Positions 7,320-17,630 of a stretch of 64,000 nt of DNA are shown one piece after another (positions within the stretch are counted from its first letter, which is position 1; the number at the start of each line of letters is the position of its first letter). Source of the stretch: Myxococcales bacterium (GTDB lineage: Bacteria; Myxococcota_A; Polyangia; Haliangiales; Haliangiaceae); NCBI GenBank assembly GCA_016716835.1, contig JADJUW010000001.1, positions 1,570,001 through 1,634,000 of the forward strand, in the 5' to 3' direction. Position numbers and translations under genes: made by a program. The notes under the pieces are model-generated. The model saw only the letters and a program-made list of their open reading frames with translations, ran no database searches and was not told the origin of the DNA.

Positions 7320-10281
7320 CCTGCTGCTCCCCACACCATTTGTGGGTCGACAAAAAGAGCTGCTTGCGTTGCGAGACTGCATCGCCGCCAGCCCCTTGAC
7401 GCTGTTACATGGCGCCAGCGGCATCGGCAAATCGAGCTTGCTCGCGGCGATGCTGCGGGCCTCGCCAATCGCGCATGTGGTGTGTGCCGTCGCGCCGGGA
7501 CAGTCCGCCGACGCCGTACTATCTCGCGTGTGTCGCCACATCGGCACCGGACGTTATGGCCTCTCGGCCAAGATGCAGAGCGAGGAGCTGCTCATCGTCA
7601 TCGAGGCGGCGCATCGCTTGCCGGCGGGTGCGCTCGAGGCGATCATTGAGCAGCTGGCGCCAGATCCAACCTGGATGGGTCGCGTCGTCATCGCCGCGCG
7701 CGACGCGTCGCCGCGCGCCGACATGCCGCGCTACGTCGCCTCGATGCAGCTCGGCGCGATGCCCCGCGAGGAGGCGCAGGCCGCGTGGCAGGCGTGGCTC
7801 GAGCGCCACAAGACTGCCGCGGCCCCGACCATCCGCGAGGCGTTCGCCACCGCGTACGCCGCCGCGCTCGGCATGCCCGAGCGCCTACGGCTCGCCCTGG
7901 GCGAGCTGCTGTGCGACAAGCCTCGCCACCAGCTGCATGCGCTGACCGGGCCCGAGCGCACCGTGCTCGCCGCGTTGGCTACATGGCGCGAGCCCATGAC
8001 GATGGCAACCTTGGGCGCGCTCGTCGCCCCGCTGGGCGCCTTCGATGTCTTGTGCGCGCTCGATCGCTATCAGTGGATCGACATCGACGAACGCGGCAGC
8101 GTGGCAATCCCTGATCGCTTTGGCGAAATGCTGCTCGCCGACCTACCAGCCGATCTTCTCGATGCCACCAGCGCGCGCGTGGTTGCGCAGCTCGCCGCCG
8201 AAGATACCGCCGACATGTGCGCCCCGTTTGATGCCGTGGAGCGGCTGCGCGAACGCACCGTGCTACGCCTGCGCCAAGGCGAGATCGATCAGGCCATTGC
8301 GGACGTGACGCACCATGCGGGCGCCATCTTGACGCTGGGTGCCTCGGTTGAACTCGATGAAATTATCTCGGCGATCGGCCAGGCCACGGCGCCCGTGCTC
8401 CGCGCGACCAAGCTCGACATCGCGGTGCGCGAGGGCCGCATCGGAGAGGCCGGCGCAATGCTCGAGCTCCTCGGCGACGCCTCGCAAATTTCGCTGCCAC
8501 TGCGCGCCTCGGTCGAGATCGCGCGCGGCAACCTCGCCGCCGCCTATGCCCTCATCGCGGCGGCTTGGCACGATGAGAGCTGGCGCAATTCACCGCAAGG
8601 CGCCCGTAGCTGGCGCCTGCTGCGGCGCCTAAGCCGACTTGGCAGTCCGGTCGCCCTGCCCGCCCCAACGTCGCAAGCCCCCCTGGTCGCGGCCTTGCTT
8701 GAGACAACCAACGCCGAGGACGCCATGGCCCTTGGTGACTTCTCTGCGGCGCGCCACCACGTCACTCGCGCGCGGGGCGCGCTCGCGATCATGCAAGGGC
8801 CTGGGGAGGACGGCGGCGCGCTCGGCTTTGAGCTCGATTGTCTGTATGCGCGCTGCCTGCTCGGCGAAGGCCTCTTGCTCGAGGCCGCGGAAGAGACCGC
8901 GCGCATCGATGGCGACCAGCGCCTGCTCCACTATGCCGATGCCCGCCTGACCGTGCTCACGTTGCGCGCGGTCTTGGCGCGCGGCCGCGGCGATACCGAT
9001 GCCGCGGTGGGCCTATTGCGTGAGGTCAGCCGTGCACGTCGGCGCCACGGCGACGAGCTCGGCGCGATGTTGTCTGACGGCGAACTTGCCGATACCTACC
9101 TGCTGCGCGGCGAGTTAACCCAAGCCGTCGAGCTCGGCCGCAGCCTTGGCATGCGCCAACTGGGCGATCTGGGCCAGGTTTGCCAAACCATGGCGCACGC
9201 GATCATCGGGCGCGTGTTGCGCCTGGAGTGGCGCCTCGCCGAAGCGCAGATTCGGCTGCAGGCCGCCGTCGCGACGCGGCTCTTGCCTTTTGGCATGCGG
9301 CGGCGCGCCGAACGCTGGCTAGCCGATACCAATGCGAGGCTGGCGGGCACGCCAACCTCAGCCTCGCCTGCCGATGACATTTCTGATTGGATCGCACGCG
9401 CCGACCACCTCATGACGCTGGGCAACAACACCGAAGCGTTCGCGCTGGCGACGCGCGCCGCCACCGAGTCCGAGCGCCGCGGCGCCAAGGCGCTTTGCGC
9501 CAAGTCCTTCGCGGTCCTCGCGCGCATCTTGTTTCTACGCGCCGACACGGTGCAGGCCGAGGCCGCGGCAAGCCGCGCCGTGCGCGATGCCGCCGCCACC
9601 GGTGTGGTGCAGGCGCGATGTCATGGCCTCTTTGTCCTTGCCTCGACGCGGCGCGATGCCGGCGACACCAAGACCGCCATGACCTATGCGCGCGACGCCT
9701 TCGAGCTCGCAGGCAGCGTTGGCCTCGTCGTCGAACGCTTGGTCGGCCACGCCGCCTACGAATCGCTCGCGGGCAGCCCGATCGCGCTTAGCCCCGAAAC
9801 CACGTTTGCGATCACCATGTCGACCGAGGCCCTGTCGGCGGCGCGCTCCTTTGCGGCCCAGCTCGGCCTTGGGCGGCAAAACGCCGTCGAAGTGATCAAT
9901 GCCCGCGGCGAGCGCACGCATCTCGCGGCCGCCGGTCCCGACATGTTGCGCTATCGCGAGCGCGCGTTGGTCGTCGACGGCACGCGTGACGAGGTGTGGA
10001 TCGGTGGCGAACTCATCGCCGATTTGCGTCGGCGCAGCCTGCTGAAAAAGCTGCTCTTCCTCTTTTGTGACCGGCCCGGCACGCCAATCTCAAAAGAAGA
10101 GATCGTCCGCTTCGTGTGGGAGGTCGACTATCACCCGCTGCGCCACGACGCCGCCATCTTCACCAACATCATGCGGCTGCGCAAGCTGCTCGGCGAGACG
10201 GGCCCCAAATGGCTGCGCGGCGACGAAACCGGCTACACCTTCACGCCGCCCGACGACTACCTCTTCGTCTCTCGGGGCTGA
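7297..10281 (+). CDS. Large ATPase-TPR regulator with C-terminal OmpR-type winged helix
   Basis: A 994-residue protein in three parts. An N-terminal NTPase opens with PFVGRQKELLALRD and Walker A GASGIGKSS near residue 39, with LLIVIEAAHRLP as the Walker B region, as in STAND/AAA-type regulators. Residues about 300-880 are Ala/Leu-rich helical repeats of TPR type. The last ~100 residues (KKLLFLFCDRPGTPISKEEI, AAIFTNIMRLRKLLGE, GDETGYTFTPP) match the winged-helix DNA-binding domain of OmpR/PhoB effectors. It should be a ligand- or protein-gated transcription factor. The GTG start at 7297 lies inside the end of the ATPase gene (23-base overlap), which ties this regulator to the export ATPase. 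HilA/SARP-type regulators combine the same modules in the opposite order. Confidence 0.8.
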   Translation: MASPQSASLLLPTPFVGRQKELLALRDCIAASPLTLLHGASGIGKSSLLAAMLRASPIAHVVCAVAPGQSADAVLSRVCRHIGTGRYGLSAKMQSEELLIVIEAAHRLPAGALEAIIEQLAPDPTWMGRVVIAARDASPRADMPRYVASMQLGAMPREEAQAAWQAWLERHKTAAAPTIREAFATAYAAALGMPERLRLALGELLCDKPRHQLHALTGPERTVLAALATWREPMTMATLGALVAPLGAFDVLCALDRYQWIDIDERGSVAIPDRFGEMLLADLPADLLDATSARVVAQLAAEDTADMCAPFDAVERLRERTVLRLRQGEIDQAIADVTHHAGAILTLGASVELDEIISAIGQATAPVLRATKLDIAVREGRIGEAGAMLELLGDASQISLPLRASVEIARGNLAAAYALIAAAWHDESWRNSPQGARSWRLLRRLSRLGSPVALPAPTSQAPLVAALLETTNAEDAMALGDFSAARHHVTRARGALAIMQGPGEDGGALGFELDCLYARCLLGEGLLLEAAEETARIDGDQRLLHYADARLTVLTLRAVLARGRGDTDAAVGLLREVSRARRRHGDELGAMLSDGELADTYLLRGELTQAVELGRSLGMRQLGDLGQVCQTMAHAIIGRVLRLEWRLAEAQIRLQAAVATRLLPFGMRRRAERWLADTNARLAGTPTSASPADDISDWIARADHLMTLGNNTEAFALATRAATESERRGAKALCAKSFAVLARILFLRADTVQAEAAASRAVRDAAATGVVQARCHGLFVLASTRRDAGDTKTAMTYARDAFELAGSVGLVVERLVGHAAYESLAGSPIALSPETTFAITMSTEALSAARSFAAQLGLGRQNAVEVINARGERTHLAAAGPDMLRYRERALVVDGTRDEVWIGGELIADLRRRSLLKKLLFLFCDRPGTPISKEEIVRFVWEVDYHPLRHDAAIFTNIMRLRKLLGETGPKWLRGDETGYTFTPPDDYLFVSRG

Positions 10282-10286
10282 TCCGC

Positions 10287-12563
10287 CTATTTGCTGGCCT
10301 GCAAAAACCGCGACAGCACGTGCTTGGTGCCAATGCGCGCGAACTGCACCAAGATCTTTTGCTTGTCGCCTTTGCCTTCCACCGACAGCACGCGCCCCTG
10401 GCCAAACATCTGGTGCTCGACCAGCCCGCCCACCACAAAGGCCCCGCCCTCGCCCTGCCCGCCGGGTCGCGACGTCCCGCCGGCCGCGTTAAACACCGGC
10501 TCTTCGAAGACGTCGCGTTGATCGTATTCGTCGTAGGTGCGCGTGCGCGCCGCGCCGCCACCCTGGCGCGGCATGCCGAGGCCACGCGCCATCACCGGCG
10601 CGAGCCGCTGACCACCGTCGATCATCGTGCCCTTGCGCGCGCGCCTGCCGCCCTCGCCAAAGCACGCGTCGGGAATGTCGTCGATAAAGCGCGAGCGCTC
10701 TTGAAACATGATGCTGCCCCACACCCGCCGCGTCCGCGCATGCGTCATCACCAAGCGCTCCTTGGCGCGCGTGATCGCGACATACGCCAGCCGTCGCTCC
10801 TCTTCGAGTTCCAGCACGTCCGAGACACCCTCACGCCCGCGCAGGCTTGGAAACAGCCCATCCTCCATGCCCGACATAAACACCACCGCAAACTCGAGGC
10901 CCTTGGCGGCGTGGATGGTCATCAACGTAACCGCGTCTTCGTCCTCGGCGCCCTCCTTGTCGGCCGGCGCATAGAGCGAACAGCGCTCGTCAAACTCCGA
11001 AAGCGTGCCTTCACCGCCGGTGTCTTCATCAAAATCCGACGCCATGGTCACCAGTTCGGCGAGGTTGCGCACGCGATCGATGCCCTCCTCGCCCGTGGCC
11101 TCTAGCGCCGCGCGCAGCCCCGAGCGCTCGATCACCTGAATCATCACCTCGGCCACCGACGCACCTGGCTGCGCCGCCGCCGCCAGCTCGTCGATGGTCG
11201 CGACAAAGGCCGCCACCTTGCGCCGCGTCGCCGGCGTTAGTCCTGCGCCGAGCCCCTGCGCAATCCGCCGCGCCGCCTCAAGCAGGCTCGTGCCTTCCGC
11301 GCGCGCAAACGCCCGCACCCGCTCGATGGTGGTGTCGCCAATGCCGCGCGCCGGCACATTAATGATGCGCTCGCAGCACAGGTCGGTGCTCGGATTGGTC
11401 AGCATGCGCACATAGGCCATCGCGTCCTTGACCTCCTTGCGCTCAAAAAAAGACATGCCACCGACCACCACCGCCGCAATCCGACGCTCACGCAGCTGCT
11501 CCTCGAGCACGCGCGACTGCGCATTGGTGCGATATAAGATCGCGATATCCGCCAGCGATCGGCCAGCCTGCACAATGCGCGCGATCTCCGTCGCGATCAG
11601 CCGGGCCTCGGTGCGCTCATCGCCGGCCTCGACCACCTCGAGCGGCTCGCCGCCCTCATGCGCCGTCCACAGCCGCTTGCCGTGGCGATCAACATTCTTT
11701 TCGATCACCGCGTTGGCCGCCTGCAGCACCACGCTGGTCGAGCGATAGTTTTGTTCGAGGCGAATCACCGTCGCGCCGTGGTATGCGCGATCAAAGTCCA
11801 AAATATTGCGTGGGTCTGCGCCGCGCCACGCATAAATCGACTGGTCGTCGTCACCCACCACCATCAAATTTCGCGTCGCGGCCGCAAAGCCGGCGACGAG
11901 CCCAAACTGCACCCGATTGGTGTCCTGGAACTCGTCGACCAAGACGTAGCGAAACCGCGTCCGCAAGGATTCCCCAGCGGGGGAGTCTAGCAGCCGCAGC
12001 ACGTGCGCCAAGAGGCCATGAAAATCCGTCGCGTTCTCCCGCAACAGGGCGGCCTGATACGCCGGACAGGCAAGATGCAGCGCCTCATCCATGGGCTCGC
12101 CGGTGACCAACGTCGCTGGGTCACCGCCCGTGCTCTGGATGCGATCCATCGCCCATAGCACGCTCTTGGTGGTGTGGGTCTCGGCGAGGCCGAGCTCCTT
12201 GAGCAAGCGCCCGAGCAGCTTGGTCTGGTCATCGACATCAAAAATGGTGAACGTCTGAGTGAGCCCCACCAGCGGCGCCAGCTCGCGCAACAGCCGCGCG
12301 CAAATGGCGTGAAACGTTCCAATCCAAATCCGCCCCGCGCGCGCGCCCAGCTGCCGCGACAGGCGCTCCTTCATCTCGCGCGCTGCCTTGTTGGTAAACG
12401 TCACCGCCAAGATTTCCGAGGGTGGCACCCCCGTATCGACCAAGTGTGCCACGCGCGACACCAGCACCCGCGTCTTGCCGGTACCAGCGCCCGCGAGCAC
12501 GAGCAGCGGACCGTCGACATGATGGACCGCCGCGTCTTGCTCAGGGTTTAAACAGGAACGCAT
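10287..12563 (-). CDS. pcrA: UvrD/PcrA-type superfamily 1 DNA helicase
   Basis: A 758-residue 3'-5' helicase. Motif I (GAGTGKT, near residue 25), VTFTNKAAREMKERL (Ia), IWIGTFHAICARLLR, VLVDEFQDTN (II), VVGDDDQSIYAWRGA (III), YRSTSVVLQAAN (IV), MTIHAAKGLEF (V) and LAYVAITRAKERLV (VI) are all in order. The C-terminus ends with a Tudor-like tail (VEHQMFGQGRVLSVEGKG) seen in PcrA. The role is in nucleotide excision repair, removal of RecA filaments and plasmid or replication-restart functions. It faces the regulator gene with only five bases between the two stops. Confidence 0.95.
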   Translation of the reverse strand: MRSCLNPEQDAAVHHVDGPLLVLAGAGTGKTRVLVSRVAHLVDTGVPPSEILAVTFTNKAAREMKERLSRQLGARAGRIWIGTFHAICARLLRELAPLVGLTQTFTIFDVDDQTKLLGRLLKELGLAETHTTKSVLWAMDRIQSTGGDPATLVTGEPMDEALHLACPAYQAALLRENATDFHGLLAHVLRLLDSPAGESLRTRFRYVLVDEFQDTNRVQFGLVAGFAAATRNLMVVGDDDQSIYAWRGADPRNILDFDRAYHGATVIRLEQNYRSTSVVLQAANAVIEKNVDRHGKRLWTAHEGGEPLEVVEAGDERTEARLIATEIARIVQAGRSLADIAILYRTNAQSRVLEEQLRERRIAAVVVGGMSFFERKEVKDAMAYVRMLTNPSTDLCCERIINVPARGIGDTTIERVRAFARAEGTSLLEAARRIAQGLGAGLTPATRRKVAAFVATIDELAAAAQPGASVAEVMIQVIERSGLRAALEATGEEGIDRVRNLAELVTMASDFDEDTGGEGTLSEFDERCSLYAPADKEGAEDEDAVTLMTIHAAKGLEFAVVFMSGMEDGLFPSLRGREGVSDVLELEEERRLAYVAITRAKERLVMTHARTRRVWGSIMFQERSRFIDDIPDACFGEGGRRARKGTMIDGGQRLAPVMARGLGMPRQGGGAARTRTYDEYDQRDVFEEPVFNAAGGTSRPGGQGEGGAFVVGGLVEHQMFGQGRVLSVEGKGDKQKILVQFARIGTKHVLSRFLQASK

Positions 12564-12702
12564 TGGCTGGGCATCTTTCGGTGTACGGCTTCGCTTGGTC
12601 GGTTACATACCAAAGCGTATGCGCCCTCCCTCGCTGCAGGCGTGCACCGAAATCTACTCCAGCCAAGTGCGTTCTGTGTAGGCTAAAGTAGCGTTCGGTA
12701 TA

Positions 12703-15700
12703 CTAAAAGGAAAGGCGGACGCCAAACCGCACCGACAACGGCGCGCCGCGGCTGGTAGTGCGACCGAAGTTCTTGTTGCGAATTACCGGCACTGGACTGC
12801 CAGGCTCCTTGCCGTTGTCGTCGAGCGCCTTGAGCCAGATCAAATCTTCATAGCTGCCGCCGATGATCGGATTGGCAAAGTTGTTGCGCTCCGACCCGTC
12901 CGTATAGATCTCGTCAACCGAACCCTGCTCTTGGCGATTGTAGACGTTGAACACGTCGCCAAACACCTCGAGCTTCATGCCGCGCGACAGGCTGCGCCCA
13001 TAGGCAAGCTTGAGATCGACGCCGTGAACAAACGACGTTCGCCCCATGGCGCCCCGCGGGAGCAAGAACGATTCGGCCGGGCCATAAAGGTGGTGACCAC
13101 CAATCGCCTCGACCGGCACGCCCGAAAGCGCGCGCGCCCGCACGCCAAAGGTTAGTTCGCCGGCTTTCTTCATGTCGTGGGTGTAGTAGCCGTCGATCTT
13201 GATGTAGTGCGGCCGATCGAGCGGCAAGGCGCCAACGCGGTTGCCGAGCAGCTCAATGAGATCGTACTGCGACGAGATGTTGGGGTCGACCTGGCCGTTG
13301 TCGTAGGAGATGAGGCCAGGGAAGTTGCCGCGGTGCTGCGCGTACGTGTAGCTGCCCTGCATGTAGAACGCCTTGGAAAAGCGACGCGTCACGGTAAATT
13401 GCAGCGCGTTGTAGTCGCGGGTCGGCTTATCGAACAGGCGGATGCCGCGATAGAGGGCAAGCTCCTTCTCGAGGCGCTCGACTTCTTCGGGCGTGCCGGC
13501 GGCCGCGAGCTGCGCGAGGACCTTATCTTCCTCGGCCTGGCTCCACTCGCCCGGGTTGGCGATGATGTACGTATCCGCGCCGTCCGTCGAGACGTCTTCG
13601 ATGACGCGACCGAGGCGGCGATTTTGCAGCGTCACGCCGACCTTGAGGTCGTCGACGAGTTCGTATTCAACGCCCAAGACGAGTTCGTCGAGGTACTGCG
13701 GCTTGATGCCAGGTGCCACATAGACGCCGGCGGCGCCAATGAGCTGTGCCTGATCCGCCGTGGCATTTTCATCCACTAAGCAGCCCGTGCCGTTGGGGCC
13801 ACCAATTAGTGGGTCGGTCGCGCCGCACGAATTGCCGCCGCCGGTCACCCCAAAGATTTGCCGATACGAAGACTCACCGCCGAACGAGCGGAAGTTGATA
13901 CGCAGCGGAATCGCCTCGTAAAAACGGCCCCAGTTGGCAAACAGCTTGGACTTGCCTTCCTTGGTCCAGTCCCAGATGAGGCCAACGCGTGGCGCCCACA
14001 GGTTGTTGAGCTCCATGGCGTTCTTGCCGAGCTGACGCTTGGTAAACGCGTCAATAGTGCCTTGCAATTCATCCGCGTAGCGCAGCGCCTGCGACTCATA
14101 GCGCATGCCGACGTTGAGCGTGAGGTTTGGCTTGATTTGCCACGAGTCACGCAGATAGCCCGAGTAGTTGACCGTGCGGCTCTCGACCGTGGTGCCCTTC
14201 GAGCCCGCAACGCCGCTGAGGAAGTCGCACTCAAACGAGACCGGGTTGCCAAAGATGTCGACGCGGCCGGAATCAACGCAAGTATTATCAAAGCGCGTGT
14301 CGGTTGAGTTTTCCGGCTTGAGCTGCACCCAACGATTGACGATGACGTAACTGCCCACGACGTTTTCCAAGTACGCGCCGCCCGAGAACAGGCGCAGGCT
14401 GGTCAGCGTATTGTCTTCGTAGTCGCCGCCGAGCTTGATTTCATGGTTGCCCTTGAAATTGAGCCGGTGCGTGACGTCGCCCTTGATGGCTAGGCGCGAC
14501 TCGGACTCGGTGCCGTAGGTGCCTGGGCCACCAAAGGCATAAAACGCCCGCTCGGTAACCGGGCAGTTGGCGATAAGTTCGTATGGGTCATCGGCGGTGC
14601 CATCTTCACAGCCAGCCTTGACCAAACCTGATTCGTTGCCCAGCTCGATCCAGTTGCCGAGGGTACCTTCGCGGAGAATCTGCTGGGGCTGCAAATTGAG
14701 CGTCTTATCGCGCGCCGAGACGTTGGTCGACGCAAAGTGATACCCCGCGCCAACTTGGACCTCGGTCTTGTCATTGTTGAACTTGGACGTCCACTTGCCG
14801 CCGATATCCATGGTCAGCTGCTTGATGTCGACGGTCATGTCTTCGACCTTGCCAAGCACGGTGCCGCCCTCGGCCTTGCCTGGCAGCGCGATGACCGAGA
14901 TCTGGCCCTGGTGCTCTGGCTTGGGCGCAAAGTTCACCTTGCCGAGCAGGTTAAACGACAGCGAGTCGCGCTGCACGACCTTCTCTTCAACGACCTCGGT
15001 CAAGAAGAAGCCGGTGTCCGGATCGCGGTCGAACGCGCCGTCTTGGTTGAGCGCCTTGCCCGTGGTCTGGTCGAATTCGCAAGCGGACAGGGTGCCGTCG
15101 TCGTTGGTCGCGCGGCAGTCGGTACGGCGATAGACCGCGCGATTGACGTCGACGAGCGAGTAGCTCGGCACGACGCCGACGTAGAACCATGCTTTGTCCT
15201 TGATGATGGGGCCGCCCACTTCAAAGCCGAAATCACCTTGAAAGTTTAGGTCGGTGCGCGGCTGAATGGAGTTGACCTGGCTCGGCACGCGCTCGGCGTC
15301 GGCGACGAGAAAGCCAGGCGAGATGTAACCAAACACCGAGCCCGCGAACTCGTTGGTGCCGGTCTTGGTGACGACGTTGACGACGCCGCCCGTGGCGCGG
15401 CCATACTCGGCGTTATAGCCACCTGTGATCACTTCGATTTCTTCGATGAATTCGTTGATGACGGGGCTGCCAACCGTGCCAAATTGCAGGCCGGTCGTGT
15501 TGACGCCGTCGACGACGTATTGGTTTTCGAGCGAGGACGAACCCGAGAATGAGACGCCCACGCCGTCGCCCTGCGAGCCAGCGGCGGCCCCAAGCGTCGA
15601 CTCAAAGTCGCGACCAGGCACCGGAATCTTAGTGTAGTAGTTCTTGTCGATGGTGATGCCTTGGTTGGTCGACGTGACGTCAACCAGTTGCCCCGACGAC

Positions 15701-16077
15701 TGCACCACGATGACTTCGCTCGCCTTGGTGTTGATGGTGCGATAGAGCGGCGTGGTCTTATTGACGCCAATCTTAACGTCGCGCACTTCCACGGCGGATT
15801 CGCCGAAGTACAAGGTGACCAGGTAGGTGCCAGGCACGAGGCCGGTCAGGCGGAAGGAACCGCCGTTCTCGGTGATCGCGGTCTCCGTGATGTTGCTGCC
15901 CGAAACCGCCGTCACCGTGACGCCGTCAAGCGGCGCGCCGGTTTCGTCTTTGATGACGCCCATGAGGCCACCGGTCGTGCTGCTTTGCGCGTACGCGGCA
16001 TGCGGCGTGACGGCGGACGCGAGCGCCAGGGTGGCCGCGCCGAGCGAGATAGCAGATAAGATATTTCTAAATGTCAT
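12703..16077 (-). CDS. Oar-like TonB-dependent outer-membrane receptor with carboxypeptidase-regulatory domain
   Basis: A 1124-residue outer-membrane protein. Residues 1-31 are a Sec signal ending in PHAAYAQ. A CarboxypepD-reg-like beta-sandwich follows (GVIKDETGAPLDGVTVTAV, residues ~36-115). The plug comes next (VPGRDFESTLGAAAGSQ, QYVVDGVNTTGLQFG, FIEEIEVITGGYNAEYGRAT, GGVVNVVTKTGTNEF), then a long barrel with TYAQHRGNFPGL and a terminal LSVRFGVRLSF ending in phenylalanine. No classical TonB box can be picked out by eye. It lies 12 bases downstream of the lipoprotein at 16090-17334 and close to TonB/ExbBD, so all may form one uptake or protein-export system. The substrate is unknown. Confidence 0.92.
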   Translation of the reverse strand: MTFRNILSAISLGAATLALASAVTPHAAYAQSSTTGGLMGVIKDETGAPLDGVTVTAVSGSNITETAITENGGSFRLTGLVPGTYLVTLYFGESAVEVRDVKIGVNKTTPLYRTINTKASEVIVVQSSGQLVDVTSTNQGITIDKNYYTKIPVPGRDFESTLGAAAGSQGDGVGVSFSGSSSLENQYVVDGVNTTGLQFGTVGSPVINEFIEEIEVITGGYNAEYGRATGGVVNVVTKTGTNEFAGSVFGYISPGFLVADAERVPSQVNSIQPRTDLNFQGDFGFEVGGPIIKDKAWFYVGVVPSYSLVDVNRAVYRRTDCRATNDDGTLSACEFDQTTGKALNQDGAFDRDPDTGFFLTEVVEEKVVQRDSLSFNLLGKVNFAPKPEHQGQISVIALPGKAEGGTVLGKVEDMTVDIKQLTMDIGGKWTSKFNNDKTEVQVGAGYHFASTNVSARDKTLNLQPQQILREGTLGNWIELGNESGLVKAGCEDGTADDPYELIANCPVTERAFYAFGGPGTYGTESESRLAIKGDVTHRLNFKGNHEIKLGGDYEDNTLTSLRLFSGGAYLENVVGSYVIVNRWVQLKPENSTDTRFDNTCVDSGRVDIFGNPVSFECDFLSGVAGSKGTTVESRTVNYSGYLRDSWQIKPNLTLNVGMRYESQALRYADELQGTIDAFTKRQLGKNAMELNNLWAPRVGLIWDWTKEGKSKLFANWGRFYEAIPLRINFRSFGGESSYRQIFGVTGGGNSCGATDPLIGGPNGTGCLVDENATADQAQLIGAAGVYVAPGIKPQYLDELVLGVEYELVDDLKVGVTLQNRRLGRVIEDVSTDGADTYIIANPGEWSQAEEDKVLAQLAAAGTPEEVERLEKELALYRGIRLFDKPTRDYNALQFTVTRRFSKAFYMQGSYTYAQHRGNFPGLISYDNGQVDPNISSQYDLIELLGNRVGALPLDRPHYIKIDGYYTHDMKKAGELTFGVRARALSGVPVEAIGGHHLYGPAESFLLPRGAMGRTSFVHGVDLKLAYGRSLSRGMKLEVFGDVFNVYNRQEQGSVDEIYTDGSERNNFANPIIGGSYEDLIWLKALDDNGKEPGSPVPVIRNKNFGRTTSRGAPLSVRFGVRLSF

Positions 16078-16089
16078 GGTCTGCTCCTG

Positions 16090-17334
16090 TTAGTTGGCCG
16101 TGGTGAAGGTGAGGCTGAACGGGCCAACGAACGACTGGCCAAAAATGTTTTTAAGATCGGAGTCGAACACGAGTTCGTATTCTTCGGTCGCGTCGAGCGT
16201 GGCGTTTGGATCGACCAAGAACGTGCGCGGCTCGGTGGCGTTGGGGGTGATCGTCACCGCGACATCGGCGCCGCCGACCTCGCGCAACGTCACGCCCGCG
16301 GCGAGCGTGTCGGGATCTGGAGCGATGGTGAGCGTGAGCGAAATCGTGATGTTGCGCGCCACACCGGTCGCGTTGTTGAGCACCGACTGGTTGCTCACGC
16401 GCCAAACGTCGGTGCTAAACGAGATTTCGCCGAGGTTATCTGGGCTTGAACACGAAAAGTCTTGCTCTAGCCATTCATTGGTGTTCGGCGCCGCGCCGGC
16501 GTCGACGAGGAATTCATCATAGGTTTCAAACACGTCGGCCGCGCATGGCAGCTCGCCCTGCTTATCCGTGACGGTTTCGTCGAAGGCAAAGGTGCAGGTT
16601 GCATCCGTCGGCAAGCCGAGCGAGGGGCGCAGCACGAGCGCAGGGCCCATCGAGAGAATGCTCGACGTAATGTCCGCCCCGAACGAGGGTGGCTGCTGGT
16701 TGCCGGACGGATAGTAATAGCTGCCGATGCTGTCGAGCGGGACCTCGATGCCATCGCACGTGATCGTGACGGCGCTCGTAATGAACTGACGCGTATCTGC
16801 GGCAAAATCGTCGTTGTCGTCGAGGATGCCGACGGGATTGGCGGGGTCTGAGCCGACGCATACCGCGTATTCGCCTTGGCACGTGGCCTTGATCTCGTCG
16901 GGCTTGCCGGCGCAGCGGGCGATGTCGTCCGGGGTGGCGCCGAGCGGCACGCTGTCGTAGTTGTCTTCGTCGACGATGCCAGCGCACGCGATTTCTTCGA
17001 GCGCGTTGCCGATAAGCAGCTCATCGAACACGACGCGAATGGCCTGCGAGGCATCGGCCGTGGCGTTCTCGCCGGTGCGGTTGTCGCATTCGATCGCGTC
17101 CTCGTCGGAGTCGCAGCCAATCTTTAGAAAGTGGTCGCCAAACGCGAGCTGCGCGCGACGGTTCACGAAGGCATTGCCCACGGGCACGGCCTCGGTGATG
17201 TAGACTTGGCGAATCATCGGCGGACCTTCCGGCCGCAATTCGGTTGGGCTCGACAGGTCAGAGCAGCTCGCTGCGCCGCACGCCATGGCAAGTGCAACAC
17301 TCGCCACCGTAAGATTTGGCATTCGTTGATTCAT
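16090..17334 (-). CDS. Lipoprotein with C-terminal SbsA/Big_5-type Ig-like domain
   Basis: A 414-residue secreted lipoprotein. The ATG at 17334 has AGAGGA seven bases upstream; a longer frame to 17418 lacks a signal peptide at its start. The signal (VASVALAMACGAASC) ends in an AASC lipobox. The body is acidic and Cys-containing. The last ~100 residues (LDATEEYELVFDSDL, FGPFSLTFTTAN-like ending) match the bacterial Ig-like Big_5 fold, often found in myxobacterial surface lipoproteins. It precedes the TonB receptor by 12 bases and is probably its surface or periplasmic partner, analogous in position to SusD-type companions but unrelated in sequence. Confidence 0.8.
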   Translation of the reverse strand: MNQRMPNLTVASVALAMACGAASCSDLSSPTELRPEGPPMIRQVYITEAVPVGNAFVNRRAQLAFGDHFLKIGCDSDEDAIECDNRTGENATADASQAIRVVFDELLIGNALEEIACAGIVDEDNYDSVPLGATPDDIARCAGKPDEIKATCQGEYAVCVGSDPANPVGILDDNDDFAADTRQFITSAVTITCDGIEVPLDSIGSYYYPSGNQQPPSFGADITSSILSMGPALVLRPSLGLPTDATCTFAFDETVTDKQGELPCAADVFETYDEFLVDAGAAPNTNEWLEQDFSCSSPDNLGEISFSTDVWRVSNQSVLNNATGVARNITISLTLTIAPDPDTLAAGVTLREVGGADVAVTITPNATEPRTFLVDPNATLDATEEYELVFDSDLKNIFGQSFVGPFSLTFTTAN

Positions 17335-17630
17335 TGGTTCCTCTTGCGCTCCGTGTAAACCCTGGGCTTGTACTTGGCAGCCGCCTGATAAGTCAAGCCT
17401 TCGGGAAGTTTGTGTCACCCTCTTGTTGCAGAGCCGACACTAGCGAAATCGCGCACAAACATGAGCATTTACGCCTAACCCCTGCTAACGCGCTGCGTAC
17501 CTAAGGCAGCACCTTTGAAGCGCGCCCAGGGAGCGATCTGCTCGGCTGAACCGCGCTCCGGATTGGAGTGAGCGGTCACCACGGCAAAGTGTTGCGTTTT
17601 GCTACGGTCCTGGCCGCGCGCTACCGAAAT
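17335..17630. other. Intergenic gap between exbD and the receptor-lipoprotein pair
   Basis: About 296 bases with no convincing reading frame. The genes on both sides are read leftwards, so this gap must hold the end of the TonB-ExbBD transcript and probably a separate promoter for the lipoprotein-receptor pair. I see no strong hairpin followed by a T-run and no clear -35/-10 or -24/-12 pair. The only clear element is the ribosome binding site beside 17334. Confidence 0.4.
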
